From NCBI GenBank assembly GCA_000934455.1, contig KN885161.1, forward strand, positions 47,844 to 111,843: a stretch of 64,000 nt of DNA, given 5' to 3'. The position numbers were made by a program, and so were the translations under genes. Origin of the DNA: Apostichopus parvimensis. Lineage: Eukaryota; Echinodermata; Holothuroidea; Aspidochirotida; Stichopodidae. Positions 11,945-22,862 of this stretch are shown piece by piece; positions within the stretch are counted from its first letter, which is position 1; each line of letters starts with the position of its first letter. The notes under the pieces are model-generated. The model did no database searches and was not told the DNA's origin. It saw only the letters and a list, made by a program, of their open reading frames with translations.

Positions 11945-12000
11945 AGGCTAGCTCAGTGGTTAGAGCATCCGCCAATATGATCAGGGGTCATCTGAGGTAA
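11945..12000 (+). repeat. tRNA-like fragment, probably an old tRNA-derived SINE head
   Basis: GGCTAGCTCAGTGGTTAGAG followed by CATCCGCC matches the 5' half of a tRNA, including the internal promoter A box (TAGCTCAGTGG). No convincing anticodon arm, B box (GGTTCGANNCC) or acceptor 3' strand follows. It is not a functional tRNA gene. The likely source is a SINE or a tRNA pseudogene. Confidence 0.6.
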
Positions 12001-12404
12001 AATGACTAAATATTGTTGCATTTTGCTGAACTCTGCAGACATAGAAAAAAAAATTATAGCTTTAAAGGAGATATGCTTGATTTAAAGGAAGCTTCTGAAA
12101 ATTAGGTAGAGGTTAGTCAGGATACCAATTTTCAGCATTGTACCGGTTACTATTTTAAATTGAGTATTTGCAGAATACCACTGTCAATTCGGGAAGAACA
12201 CTTTCAGAAAATTTTGGATGCCCAGTGGGGCAATTGACAATTTGGACTGTCATAAAGACCTTCTGATCCTATGACGCGCGCGGTCTTGATCCACTATTTT
12301 GAGATCGAAAAATACATTGCCAAGTTGAACACGGGACTATAGCCGGCCTATTTTTCATTCACCTATTTTAGACTGACAATAGCCTACACACATGATAAAT
12401 TGTG

Positions 12405-12680
12405 ACCCTGAGCAAAGGCGCGGTCCGCAGTCATGATGAGAAGAGCATGTGACTATGCGATGTCATCACGCTCAATTTGAGAATGATAGTACACACGAGG
12501 GACCGGGACCTTGTCCTGAGTGGAGGCGTGGTCCGCAGTCGCAAGGTGACTATATGGCATAATTACTGCTGTTGTCATATTCTGCTACAGGGTTGAGACT
12601 CATGACCGAGACCTTCTTTTGAGTGTCGACCATGGTCCCGAGAACGGCATGTCACTATCACGTCATCACTGTTGGCATAT
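12405..12680 (+). repeat. Degenerate tandem repeat, about 105-bp period
   Basis: Three units aligned on GCGCGGTCCGCAGTC (12418), GCGTGGTCCGCAGTC (12526) and GACCATGGTCCCGAG (12628). Each is followed by a GTGACTAT/GTCACTAT motif and a CATCAC or CATATT motif. The period is about 103-108 bp and the units are strongly diverged. Family unknown. Confidence 0.6.
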
Positions 12681-12689
12681 AAGTACAGT

Positions 12690-14985
12690 CTTAAAGGCGC
12701 ACCACCCATCCACCCCCTGGGCTTTAAACCTTTGGTTATGCTAGTGACTGGTTTGTTACATGACAAGAACCTACTTTGAATCACCAAAAAAACATGGCAT
12801 TATTTACCTAAATGTTAAACTGTATCTGCTAGATCTGAAAGTAGCGTTAGGTAAAGCTATTTGAACTGAGGTGGATAGCCCAGGCTAGTCCTTGGTCAGT
12901 GATTACCTAACGTAATTTAAAATTATACAATAAGCATAGCCTAGGCCTAGATGTAAGCGATTTTTGGCGGAAATGATACACTAAATGTAGGCTAGCTTAT
13001 CTTTAAACGGCTAGTTAGCCATGGATTGATCATATCACAGTATTACGTGTTGTAGGCATAACGTACGCTAGCGTAGGCCTATCCATGACCTATATATACA
13101 TGCAGGCTGTAATATTACACCTAGCATTAATAACGGTAGGCTTCACAAACCGTAACACTAACGTTAGGTCTGCTATTGCGAACTAGGCTAGGCCTAGCTC
13201 TTTTTTGGAATTTTTAGGAAAGCAAAGTAACGTTATGTCAAATTGAGCTGAAAATGAAGCTTTCTGGCGCAGACTTCATTGCTAATACTAGATAGAGAAT
13301 TGTCTATCCAGAGTTAAGGCCGAAAGTTATGACAAACTATTTCAACGTTAGGTAGGCTAGGCCAACGAGATTACGTTGTGTCATCGTATACAACGTACGT
13401 AAATAGGCAAGGCATACGTACGAATGTTTTTAGGGGTACCTTAGCAAATATGCACGTACGCACATAACGAAGAACGAGAACGTCATTCCAAATTTTCATT
13501 TCACAGCCCTTTCATATTGCGTCATTGCTACACAAAAATAGAGGGCGCATGCTGAGCTCCCTCTCTGTATAACCCGTGCCCTATAATATTGGCCGAAAAT
13601 GAATGTCTCGAATTTGGAACTGTAAGAAAATAACTTCTTGTTTCCTGATCAATAACCAAATGACTATTGTGCATGCTCCACAATGACACACACACACATC
13701 CGAGACCTGATAGACACATTGTATAGGAAAAATAAACAACTGCTACACAATCTTCAAATACCACAAACCGTTCTGACCCATTCATTATGGATACTCACAA
13801 ACTCTATAACGACTTGTGACATGACAAGATATCCAATGCTACGTGTGTCTCGTCTCAAGTACAGCGTGTGTCTGGATAGCACACGTCACATAAAGTCGAC
13901 AGGTCACATGACCTGCCTACAAATAGATGGCGTTATACAGATATATAACAATAACATACCATGGTGTCCCAATAATGCATAATCTAAATGTGATAGGTAC
14001 CAAGTAATTGTGAAATAGCGAACATTATTTTCGAATACCGCTACCGAGACCATCAAAAGGAGGTATCGAGACCGGTATGATGACCTACAGCACTGATTGT
14101 AAGGGTCTGTAACTTTCTTTTGGCCTCGTGGATAGCAAATTCTTCTTACATTTCCTACATTTTTAAGGAATCTGTCTCTGTTTTCTTAAAATCAAGTCAC
14201 ATGTAAATAAAGCAAGATCATCTCTTTCTTGCATGATTCTCATTAAACTAGGTTACATGATTTGTGATAGATGTGATTTAACATTTGTAACTGTCAAAAT
14301 AACTTTCTCAGATAGCACTAAAGTAGACCTTATTTTTCGGAAACGGCATTACCCCGTCTTATGAAAAGAACGCCAACTTTATTATAAGCAACATCAATCT
14401 GCAATAACTTGTTCTCCCTTTGTTTTACAAAGTTTCTTACAATATATCACTAAATAAACTAGTACTGCACATTAACGTCATCTCATCAGCTGTGGCATAT
14501 CCTTGAACCTGGGAAATATGCGCACTCCAAAATACAGGCTGAGACGACTCAATCAACCCCCTTCTGTATGGAAAAGTTTCTTTCATAAACTGTTGATGCT
14601 TGGGGTGGTTTTCCTGACACGGGGGTGGAACTTCATCCGTTAAATATGAAAACAGATTATACAACCAAAGATGCCTATATTGAATGAGGTTTTTTCCTTG
14701 TGAGCTTGTCGCCTGTTTGTTGGTCAAGAGCCACCATATCACACTTTCGTTTCGTCGAGGACGTAATCTTTGCTGTATTTATACTTCATCCTGAAGCCAT
14801 TGGTCCTCAAGACCCCAGCCCTACGTCAGACTTTGCGTTACGTCTCTTATTTTTCAAGCGATTTTGAAAGTATCCAATTCCGTTGTGGTAATATGCTTCC
14901 TGTAACCAAATTATATTATTGATTTCAAATTGAAATTAAACGATTCTTGCGATACAGTGTTAACGTACATATTTTTGTTATTATG
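12690..14985. other. No gene recognised
   Basis: Mixed DNA with many short TAGGCCTA-like palindromic words between 12890 and 13340. No exon with a family signature and no transposon border are visible. The open frame at 14437-14742 (minus) is not recognised. Confidence 0.45.
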
Positions 14986-14989
14986 CAAA

Positions 14990-15280
14990 AAGCCACGCCC
15001 ACTATAAATGAGTATAACTAAAGGGCTTGTTATTTGATCAGGGTATCACTGTACTAAGTGTCCACTTGTTCCGAATTACGATTAACGAGTAGACATCAAT
15101 TAAAGAAAATATTGTTCATAGCAAGCCCCACCCACTCATTAATATGCATGACACACAAATTGAGATCAACAGCCGATCCAGACAAAAGCTCGTGAACTCA
15201 GTGCCAAACTGAGACCGTTTTACACAATAATGTCCAATTGGTCATAGTAAAAATCCTAATTAGACGAACTGTTAAGTTTC
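14990..15280 (+). repeat. Fragments of the GCCCC(A/G)CCC...TATGCAT repeat family
   Basis: AGCCACGCCCACTATAAATGAG near 14990 in split form, and AAGCCCCACCCACTCATTAA near 15123, resemble the AAGCC(C/T)(C/T)GCCCCCTAAT blocks at 33876 and 34147. The segment probably belongs to the same composite repeat family and leads into the array at 15.55 kb. Confidence 0.5.
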
Positions 15281-15574
15281 ATAAACACTGCCTGGTCACA
15301 ACGAAACTACATCGAACCTTCAATAAATACGACTGAAAACGTCCAACAGAACCGCTGTACTGCAAAGTACACCTTTTTTGCACGCAAAGTAAGGCTTCCG
15401 TGCGTTGAAGCCAATGCACATTTCTTCAAGTTTTCAATTTTAGATTCTACAGATGCCCATAAGCTCATCTCCAATTGCCAATAGTCTCCTATTAGTATGA
15501 GGCGTACCGCACATTATATCTGATAGGCTGGTCTGTGGGAGAGACGGTATCTTATAGAACAAGGTTCCAGAATT

Positions 15575-16180
15575 TGGAGTCTGGTGACTCCAAATGACCT
15601 TTGACCTCAATAAAATCTTCTACTGAACGCGTACCAACTACATACGAAATATCAGATTCGTCCAACCTTCCCTTCTTGAGTTATCGTGTTTACAAGGTTT
15701 TCACAATTTCACCTCTTGTGACCCAAAATGGACTTGGACCTCCACCAAAAACAATAGGGATCTTCAACTGAATGTGGTACTCCTTCATACGAAATACGAG
15801 ATTGATCCAAGCTTCCCTTCTTGAGATATCGTGTTTACAAGGTTTACACAATTTGACCCCAAGTGACCTTTGACCTCCACAAAAACTATAGGCTTTTGCT
15901 CCTAGTTGTGGTCCCCCTAATCACGAAATATGAAATTGCTTCAAGCTTACCTCCCTGATATATCGTGTTTACAAGGTTTTCACTATTTCGCCCCTGGTGA
16001 CTACAAGTGACCTTTCACCTCCCCACAAAACAATAGGGTTCATCTACTCCATGTGGTACTTATTTACACCAAATATTAGATTGGTCCAAGCTTCCCTACT
16101 TAAGATATCGTGTTAACAAGCGAGGCGTCACACACATACAAACACGCATGAATGCATAGGTTACGATTATCATCGAAACC
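15575..16180 (+). repeat. Tandem array, 134-145-bp period (ATCGTGTTTACAAG units)
   Basis: Four units are anchored on TATCGTGTTTACAAG at 15682, 15827, 15961 and 16106. Each is preceded by CCAAGCTT(C/A)CCT and followed by a CACAATTT(C/G)ACC block and TGACCTTTGACCTCC. The last unit runs into GAGGCGTCACACACATACA. The same words occur at 33.9-34.5 kb. This resembles a dispersed tandem-type repeat common in marine invertebrate genomes; I cannot give its database name. Confidence 0.75.
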
Positions 16181-16654
16181 CAAAAATGAACCAACAGATA
16201 AATATGTCTCTCAAACACAGCATGGTACGGTTTGGAAGACCAGTAAAGTTTCACGTGTAACATGATCACCAAAGCGTGAAATTCTTGTATCGATCTTGCG
16301 TAGTGTTCATATTGAACTGTGTGTTTTACATAACATTTTTGGCAGGCTATTGGGCATACCTGTAACACAAAAGAAAGAAATTTGGAGCAAAATAAATAAT
16401 TCATCAAATATTTATGTACAATTTTTCAAAAAAGACAAAGTGTGTTCCTCTGGCTGGATGTGAGCATCTAATTTTCTTTTTCATTATCCTTAAAAGTGAC
16501 TTATATATTTTGTAAACCTAATTAAATCATAGCAACATCAATCCTGCTTCGCAAAATGCATAATAGTCCAACATCACTTATGAATTTAAGTTCAACACTA
16601 AAGGTTCCACATGTAAACTTGATACTAGCTTTGCAAAAGCAACATCCATTTCAA
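16181..16654. other. No gene recognised
   Basis: AT-rich DNA between the array and the Gypsy element. The minus-strand open frame here (16096-16407) has no family signature. Confidence 0.45.
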
Positions 16655-16769
16655 TACAAAGATGTATTTAACAAGATACTCAGTATATTTCTACTCCAGT
16701 ACTAATAGTAATTCATGTTTATTACAACGAGGCGCGATCAACAGATGGCGCTATTACAATATCGTAACA
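16655..16769 (-). repeat. 3' LTR of Gypsy-1 (shorter copy)
   Basis: It begins TGTTACGATATTG directly after a purine-rich tract and matches the 5' LTR over 115 bp with a few substitutions. Confidence 0.75.
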
Positions 16770-17027
16770 TCTTTCCTTCATTAGAGTTAAGAACAAAATA
16801 TTACTTATTTCATTACATTGATGTTGCTTTACATCCTGTTTTTGTAACTTGATACATATCAATGATTCAGATGAAGATTTTTAAAATCATAAGAAAAGAA
16901 ACTTTACTTCATCCTCTTCTAATTTTGAGAAACACCTAAACTGTAACTTTGTAGAATTAAGTCTAAAACTAACATCAGCTACACACTGAAATTATTCTGT
17001 GATATAAAATAAGGCCTTTGAACGAAA

Positions 17028-18021
17028 CTACACAGCACTAACAACTGTAGTAGCTATAGTTATGTAAGTTGAAAGGTTAAATTTTAGAGCTGCACGAATG
17101 TTTCTTTCGCTTCTCCGTAGATTTATCTCCGGTCCTGGAGTACTTGCTTTTATCTGGCTTTGAATTTGGCTCTGTCTGCTTTTGCTATGTCTGCTTTTGC
17201 TGTGATTGCTTTCGCTATGCTTGCTTTCGCTATGCTTGCTTTCGCTATCCTTGTTTTCGCTATGCTTGCTTTCCTTCAGCTTGCTTTCGCTGTGATTGTT
17301 TTCTCTAATGTTGCTTTCGCTTTGCTTGCTTTCCTTGTGTTTGCTTTCGCTCTGATGATCTTTTCCGCTATGCTTCTTTGCTATTTTGTTATTTTGCGAC
17401 AGTTTTATCAGCTCATGTTCAGAGATAAAAGGTTCATTAGAGGGTCTTATGTGCCTGCGATTCCTCCGATATTCACGACCATCCTCTGTTCTAATTTTGT
17501 AAGATCTGATATTGACCTGTTCTTGTACTTGCGCTTTTCCCATGTGGACTGTCTGTCATCAATGTTATTTTTGACACGGATTGTTTCTCCTTTATTCAGT
17601 TTGCGCAGCTCTTTTGCTCCTCTGTTATAGTATTTTGCTTCTTTCGCTTTCGCTGTTTGTTTTAACGTTGTTTGGCACTTTGGGTTTCAGAAGGGAATTT
17701 GCAGTTGGAATCAATGTATTTTGTTCTGCGACTGTACATTCTATGAGCTGGGGGACTGTCCAAGCCTTCAGTGGGAGTGTTTCGCCAGTTGGGAAGATTA
17801 AGATAGAAATCTCCTTTACTTTCACTTGTTTTCTTGATCAGATTCTTTGCTATTTTCACCTTTCCGTTGCTTTGTGGATATCTAGGTGAGCTTGTTGTAT
17901 GATGAAATTGGTACTTGTCTGAGAATTCACTGAATTCTGTTGAATAGAATGGCGGGCCATTGTCGGAGAACAGCTGATTGGGTATGCCATGATTTGAATA
18001 GTGTTTCTTCAACGACTTCAT
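17028..18021 (-). pseudogene. Gypsy-1 integrase core and repetitive C-terminal extension
   Basis: LFSDNGPPFYSTEFSEFSDK and SPRYPQSNGKVKIAKNLIKK are the DDE-core signatures of a Gypsy integrase. The tail has EYRRNRRHIRPSNE, the usual end of this integrase type, followed by a lysine/serine-rich extension made of KHSES-type units encoded by a 15-bp tandem repeat. Broken fossil. Confidence 0.8.
17177..17371 (-). repeat. 15-bp coding minisatellite inside Gypsy-1
   Basis: About 13 units of 15 bp, consensus TTGCTTTCGCTATGC on the plus strand, read on the coding strand as SES(K/N)H repeats. The units keep the reading frame because 15 is a multiple of three. Confidence 0.85.
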
Positions 18022-20200
18022 AACTGTTTGCGAGTCCTTTTTGTGTGATAGGTTGTCGACTTAAAAAATATCTGAGTATAGTGAACAGTACACAAATAGT
18101 CTTTGGAGTCAACTGTGAAAATATCACGTCCGATTTTCTCCCATGGACGCTCCGGGGTATTGTGAGATATATGGGGTTCTTTCTGTGGCATTGTCTGGTA
18201 TTTGTTGCGAACTGTGCAAAGTTTGATCATATCGCTCAGTTCTTCGGCCATTCCCGGCCAGTACACACTGTTTCTTGCACGTCGAATTGTACTTTGTATT
18301 CCGGTATGAGCGCTGTGTAATTTCTTCCTTATTTGGTTTCTCATGCTTTCTGGGATAACACATTGTTGACCTTTAAACACAAACCCATCTTGTACGGATA
18401 GTTCTTCCCTCATTGAATAGTAAGGGTTTAAGTTGTAGGGTATACAATGGTACAGGGTAATGTTCTGGCCATCCTTCGACAATGTAGTCTTTGACTGTTT
18501 GCAGAGAGGGGTCTTTGTCTGTTGCTTCTTGCATGTTTGTTTGTGTCGCTTTTGAAATCGGGAGAAAGTCGATCATGTTTATGCTTTCTGTCTCCGCTTC
18601 TGTCACTGACCTTTCCTTTGTATTCAAAAATGCTTTTGATAGCGTGTCGGCTAATTACATTTCCTTTCCAGGTTTGTATCGAGTTTCTATGTCGTATTGA
18701 AACAGACGCAATAGGAGTCTTTGCAAACGTTTTGGTGCAGAGGCGAGTGGTTTGTTTGCTATTGCTACAAGTGCTTTGTGATCTGTCCAAAGAGTAATGG
18801 GACGGCCTTATGCATATTGGTGATTTCGCTCTAATCAAAATACTTGCGCTAGTAGTTCCTTCTCGATTTGTGAGTATCGCGTTTCAGCTGGCGTTAAAGC
18901 TCTGCTGCAGTATGTGATTGGCTGCCCATTTTAAAGAAGACAGAATTCGAGTCCCTTTTCGGAAGCGTCGCCTTGACCTTCCGTTTGGCTGTCTGGGTTG
19001 AAATACTTCAACACTATTAGCTGTGCTGTTTGATTTCTGCTATGGCGCAATCTTGTTCTATGAACCATGTCCAGTCTACGTCCTTTTGAGTAAGACGTCG
19101 AAGTTGTTCGCTTTTTTCCGAAACTGCTGGAAGAAACTTGGCGAGGTATTTAACCATGCCCACAAATCGCTGTATGTCTGCAACATTTTCTGGTTTGGGC
19201 ATTTTCAGGATTGCCTCAACTTTTCGTGAATCAGGTCTGACAACACATGTCCGATAAAGGCAACTTCCTGACATTTGTATGCAAATTTTTCCTTCTTTAG
19301 TTTGATTGATCGTTCTCTGCACCGCTGTAGAAAGCGTTTGAGGTTGGTGACATGATCGGCATTTGCTTCTTATACTGTGTTTCCTGTTCCGGTGATCAAA
19401 ATGTCATCAGCTATTACGAACACACCAGATAGACCTTCGAGGTATTGATCTATCATTTGCTGAAATAACTCTAGAGCAGGACTGATGCCAAACGGCATTC
19501 GTTTGTACCTATACCTGACCCATGGACTTTGGAATGTTGTTAGATAAGATGACTCATCATCCAGTTCGCATTGAAGGAAACCCTCATCGCAGTCTGCTTT
19601 ACTGAAGTCCTTGACTTGCACTTCTTTCGGAAAGTATGTCCTCAATAACAGGTAGTGGATAGTACCCTCTTTTCAGCGCTTTGTTGAGTGGCTGAGGGTC
19701 GATGCATATTCTCAACTTGCCACTGCTTTTAGTCACACTTACGAGGCTTGAGACCCAGTCCGTAGGTTTTGCTACTTTCTGGATCACCTTTAATTCCTCC
19801 AGGCGTTTTAATTCTGCTTTTAGCATTGGTTTAATAGCAACCGGAACTCTCCGAGGGGGAATGACAACAGGTGTAATTGCAGGATCAGTTTCTAAATGCT
19901 GAGAAGCTCGTGAACCTAACAGTGGTACACATGAATCATTTCTAACAACAACAAAAAGGACCTTATAACGCCTTTTGTTCCTAGGGTTTCTAACATGCAA
20001 CTTACAATTACCTACAACTGGCATTGTGTCTTGACTGTACATTGTAAGTTTCTGATTAGCTTGCTTAACAACTAAGTCAGGTGTTAAGTGTTTGTCCGAA
20101 ATAACATTACAAGTGGCCCCTGAATCAATTGCATTTTTATTGGCTTTCCATTTACTTGCAATGTTGCAAATATTTAAGTCTCAAATGGACTATCTTTGTC
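18018..20200 (-). pseudogene. Gypsy-1 pol: protease, reverse transcriptase, RNase H, integrase N-terminal part
   Basis: A protease motif (IDSGATCNVIS) lies near 20100-20140. The RT has KLRICIDPQPLNKAL, RYKRMPFGISPALELFQQM and an IADDILITG active-site region. PKPENVADIQRFVGMVKYL, typical of the RT-RNase H connection, lies near 19150-19250. The integrase zinc domain (HSAHTGIQSTIRRARNSVYW) lies in 18018-18482. The order is that of Gypsy elements. It copied RNA and inserted cDNA when active. Broken fossil. Confidence 0.85.
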
Positions 20201-20232
20201 AAAGTTGACACAATTTACCTCACCTTCCAAAG

Positions 20233-21092
20233 TTACAGATAAGATTCTTCTGATGAGCTACAGAGTGATTCAGATTCATTTTCATCATCACTTTCAACAT
20301 CTACTTGCCTCACAAACTTTGCTTTTTGCTTGTAGGAATCTTTGTTTGTACAGTTGTCGGCAAAATTATTTTCCTTGCTACAGCTGGTACATATTTTTTC
20401 ATACCCTGGGCATTTGAGTTTCTGGAGCGCATGTTTCTTACCACAAAATTTACAATTGTCTGTGAATCGAATTTTTGACTTTCTCGAATATTTGGAACGA
20501 GTCTTATGCTTTACAAAGTTTACACTAGAGCCACTAGCACCACCCTTTTCACATACCATGCCTTTGAGTTGAGCTTGGGTGACCTCTGCTGCTTGACATT
20601 CATTTATGCACTTAGTGGGGTCTAAATTCGGTGTCTGCAATAATCTTTTTCAGACATTTCTGCTTGTGGTCCCACACACAATTCGATTTCTGATTAATTC
20701 ATCCTTTAGAGCACCACATTTACATGTTGATGCCAAAATTCGTAGACGTACAACATATTCATCAAAGTTCTCACTAGGTCCCTGATTGCAATGGTTGATA
20801 ACGTACACAAATTACGTTGGTTTTTCCAATACAATATTTCCCCCACAGATGCAATTTTCTTCTCCATTTTTGGCTTATCAGCATCATTCTCATAGGGGAG
20901 TGCATTGTGCACTTCAAGGGCCTCTAGGCCAATACCGGTTATATAGGTTGGTACTCTAACCTTGTCGTCTTTTGTCACTAAATTTGTGACAATTTCGTAG
21001 CTGTCCCATAACTGTTTAAATTGTTCCCAGTTTTTCTTCAAATTACCGAGAAGGTTAAGTTTAGGAGGTAACGGGACTTTTACGGCACTCAT
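20233..21092 (-). pseudogene. Gypsy-1 gag region with zinc-binding motif
   Basis: The first part (from 21092) opens MSAVKVPLPPKLNL and has a GNLKKNWEQFKQLWDSYEI core typical of Gag of the K02A2.6-like Gypsy group. The second part carries a CKFCGKKHALQKLKCPGYEK-type cysteine/histidine region, which would bind nucleic acid in the particle, followed by an acidic serine-rich stretch. It lies directly upstream of the protease. Broken fossil. Confidence 0.8.
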
Positions 21093-21342
21093 TTTGATCT
21101 GGGCTAAGTTTATCGAACCGTAAACTTTAAATGATAGGCCTAATAATCTACGTGTTTTCTTAATAGAAACAATACCGCATGACTATGAATGAATTAGCGA
21201 TAACATTAACGGGCCTAGGCGTAGTATGCATAAGCCTAACGTTATCAAATACGAAGACCTAGCCTAAAATATTGACCTGCTTATCCGCTTTACAACCCTC
21301 TTGTTTTAATTTGTCTTGCGACAGATCCTACTTCTGACACCA

Positions 21343-21493
21343 TGTTATTTTATGCCTCTTATTTACGATGAATGACTCTACAAAGATGTATTTAACAAGA
21401 TACTAAGTATATTTCTACTCCAGTACTAATAGTAATACATGTTTATTACAACGAGGCGCTATCAACAGATAGCGCTATTACAATGTCGTAACA
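21343..21493 (-). repeat. 5' LTR of Gypsy-1
   Basis: It begins TGTTACGACATTG on the minus strand and ends ...AAATAACA just before TGGTGTCAGAAG, giving TG...CA ends. It contains an AATAAAC word and matches 16655-16769 over 115 bp. Confidence 0.75.
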
Positions 21494-21981
21494 AATCACC
21501 CTAAATATGATAAAAATCAATATATGTACAGTGATAATTGCTATAAACATGTTACATGTACAGGAAAAATACGGTGTTGCTGTCACACGTGGAACGTGAT
21601 TGTGCTGCCCTCACTCGCGTTAGATATGCTCGCTAGACAGCCAGCTAACCAAAAATGAGGCAAAGACAGATGTACCTTTCTGAATTCCCCACTTGTATTT
21701 ATGTGGTAAAACTGAAACAAGATAAATGATGCAAAATAATACTACAGCTTTACGAGTTTAATCACTAAACTAAATAGGATAATGAATGTACTGAAAACAG
21801 TGACGTGATAACAATGTCGGTTATGATTAATATAGCATAACTATGACTGAGTATGAAAGAGACGAGGATAAAGTAGGTTACCTCTAATAGCAATACTACA
21901 GAAATGTACCTTCAGATTAAGTAACTGATTAACATAACGATCTATCCGATAACAACCTTGAACTTGAAAATAGAAACTACA
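21494..21981. other. No gene recognised; target DNA of BEL-1
   Basis: A spacer between two LTR elements. Its right end continues, across the BEL-1 insertion, into 28010 onward. No coding signature is visible. Confidence 0.5.
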
Positions 21982-21986
21982 AAGGC

Positions 21987-22331
21987 TGTTCACTAGAACA
22001 AATTTGAAAATGAAACTCAAAAAGGAAATTTGATTGTTCTCTTTTTATTTTTGCTTGCTCATCTCTCTATCTCTCTCTTTCTCTTTTTCCCAGTCTTTTA
22101 CACGTTGTGTTCTGTGTTATACTTATTTTTCACTTAACCTTTCTCTCTGAAGAGCTTACAACTGCAACTGTCTCTAAAAACACACTATTCTGTAACTCAA
22201 TACAATACATGCTGATTTTGCATAACAAAAAACAGAATGGTTGGGCAAACAATAGATGGCATTTTGAAAGTAATTGCCTATTACATAACATAGCAGTTCA
22301 GAATTGTTAGACTGCTTTACTCTCTAGAACA
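21987..22331 (-). repeat. 3' LTR of BEL-1
   Basis: A 345-bp copy of the LTR at 27656-28009, with substitutions concentrated in the U5-side end and a length change in the CT-rich stretch. Confidence 0.92.
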
Positions 22332-22862
22332 TTCTCCCCTTCCTTGAGGTACTGTACCTGAAGTATAAAAAATTAATACATTTTACTCATACATTAACCC
22401 TTTCAAACATCAAGAACCTTTCTCGCAAATATATGTAAGATACTTTTTGGAGTATTTATATCACATAATACTTATATGTAACACTTTCTGTCTACATTCG
22501 ATACAAACACATGCAACACTTTTTATAAATAAAACATGTATGCTTATACGGTATGTTCTTATACCAAAAATTCACTGATACAAATGCAATAGATCTTGGA
22601 CTGTGCACAGTCTGAAGGGAATTTATAACCGCTTCTAAGTTAAATTTACTTTACCACAAAAAATTAAATTAATATAGGATTTCCACCTGACAAATCTTTC
22701 TAATGTTTCTCAAATAATCAGCGTCTGCAGTTTTAATCTTTACAACTCTTACATGACCATCTGCTCCAGGAAAAAACCTCTAGTACTCTTCCTAATGGCC
22801 ACTGTCCCCTAACATTAAACCTACACGTATCCTTTAGTAAAACAATATCATTTACCTTAAAG

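Larger units (their letters stand above)
16655..21493 (-). mobile_element. Ty3/Gypsy LTR retrotransposon fossil (Gypsy-1)
   Basis: A minus-strand element with related terminal repeats at 16655-16769 and 21343-21493. Both begin TGTTACGA on the coding strand. A purine tract (GAAGGAAAGA) precedes the 3' LTR and a TGGTGTCAGAAG primer-binding-like site follows the 5' LTR. Parts in order: gag, zinc-binding region, protease, reverse transcriptase, RNase H, integrase and a long charged C-terminal extension. The shared 115 bp of LTR differ at about five positions by eye, so the insertion is of moderate age. The element is broken, with many breaks. Parts resemble the K02A2.6/Mag-like Gypsy groups. No target duplication could be identified. 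Confidence 0.88.

Noticed and set aside
11945-12000. Functional tRNA gene
   Set aside because: Only the 5' half with the A box is recognisable; the B box, anticodon arm and 3' acceptor strand are missing.
17160-17630. Plus-strand alanine/phenylalanine-rich frame that looks like a membrane protein
   Set aside because: It is the opposite strand of the 15-bp coding repeat of the Gypsy-1 fossil.
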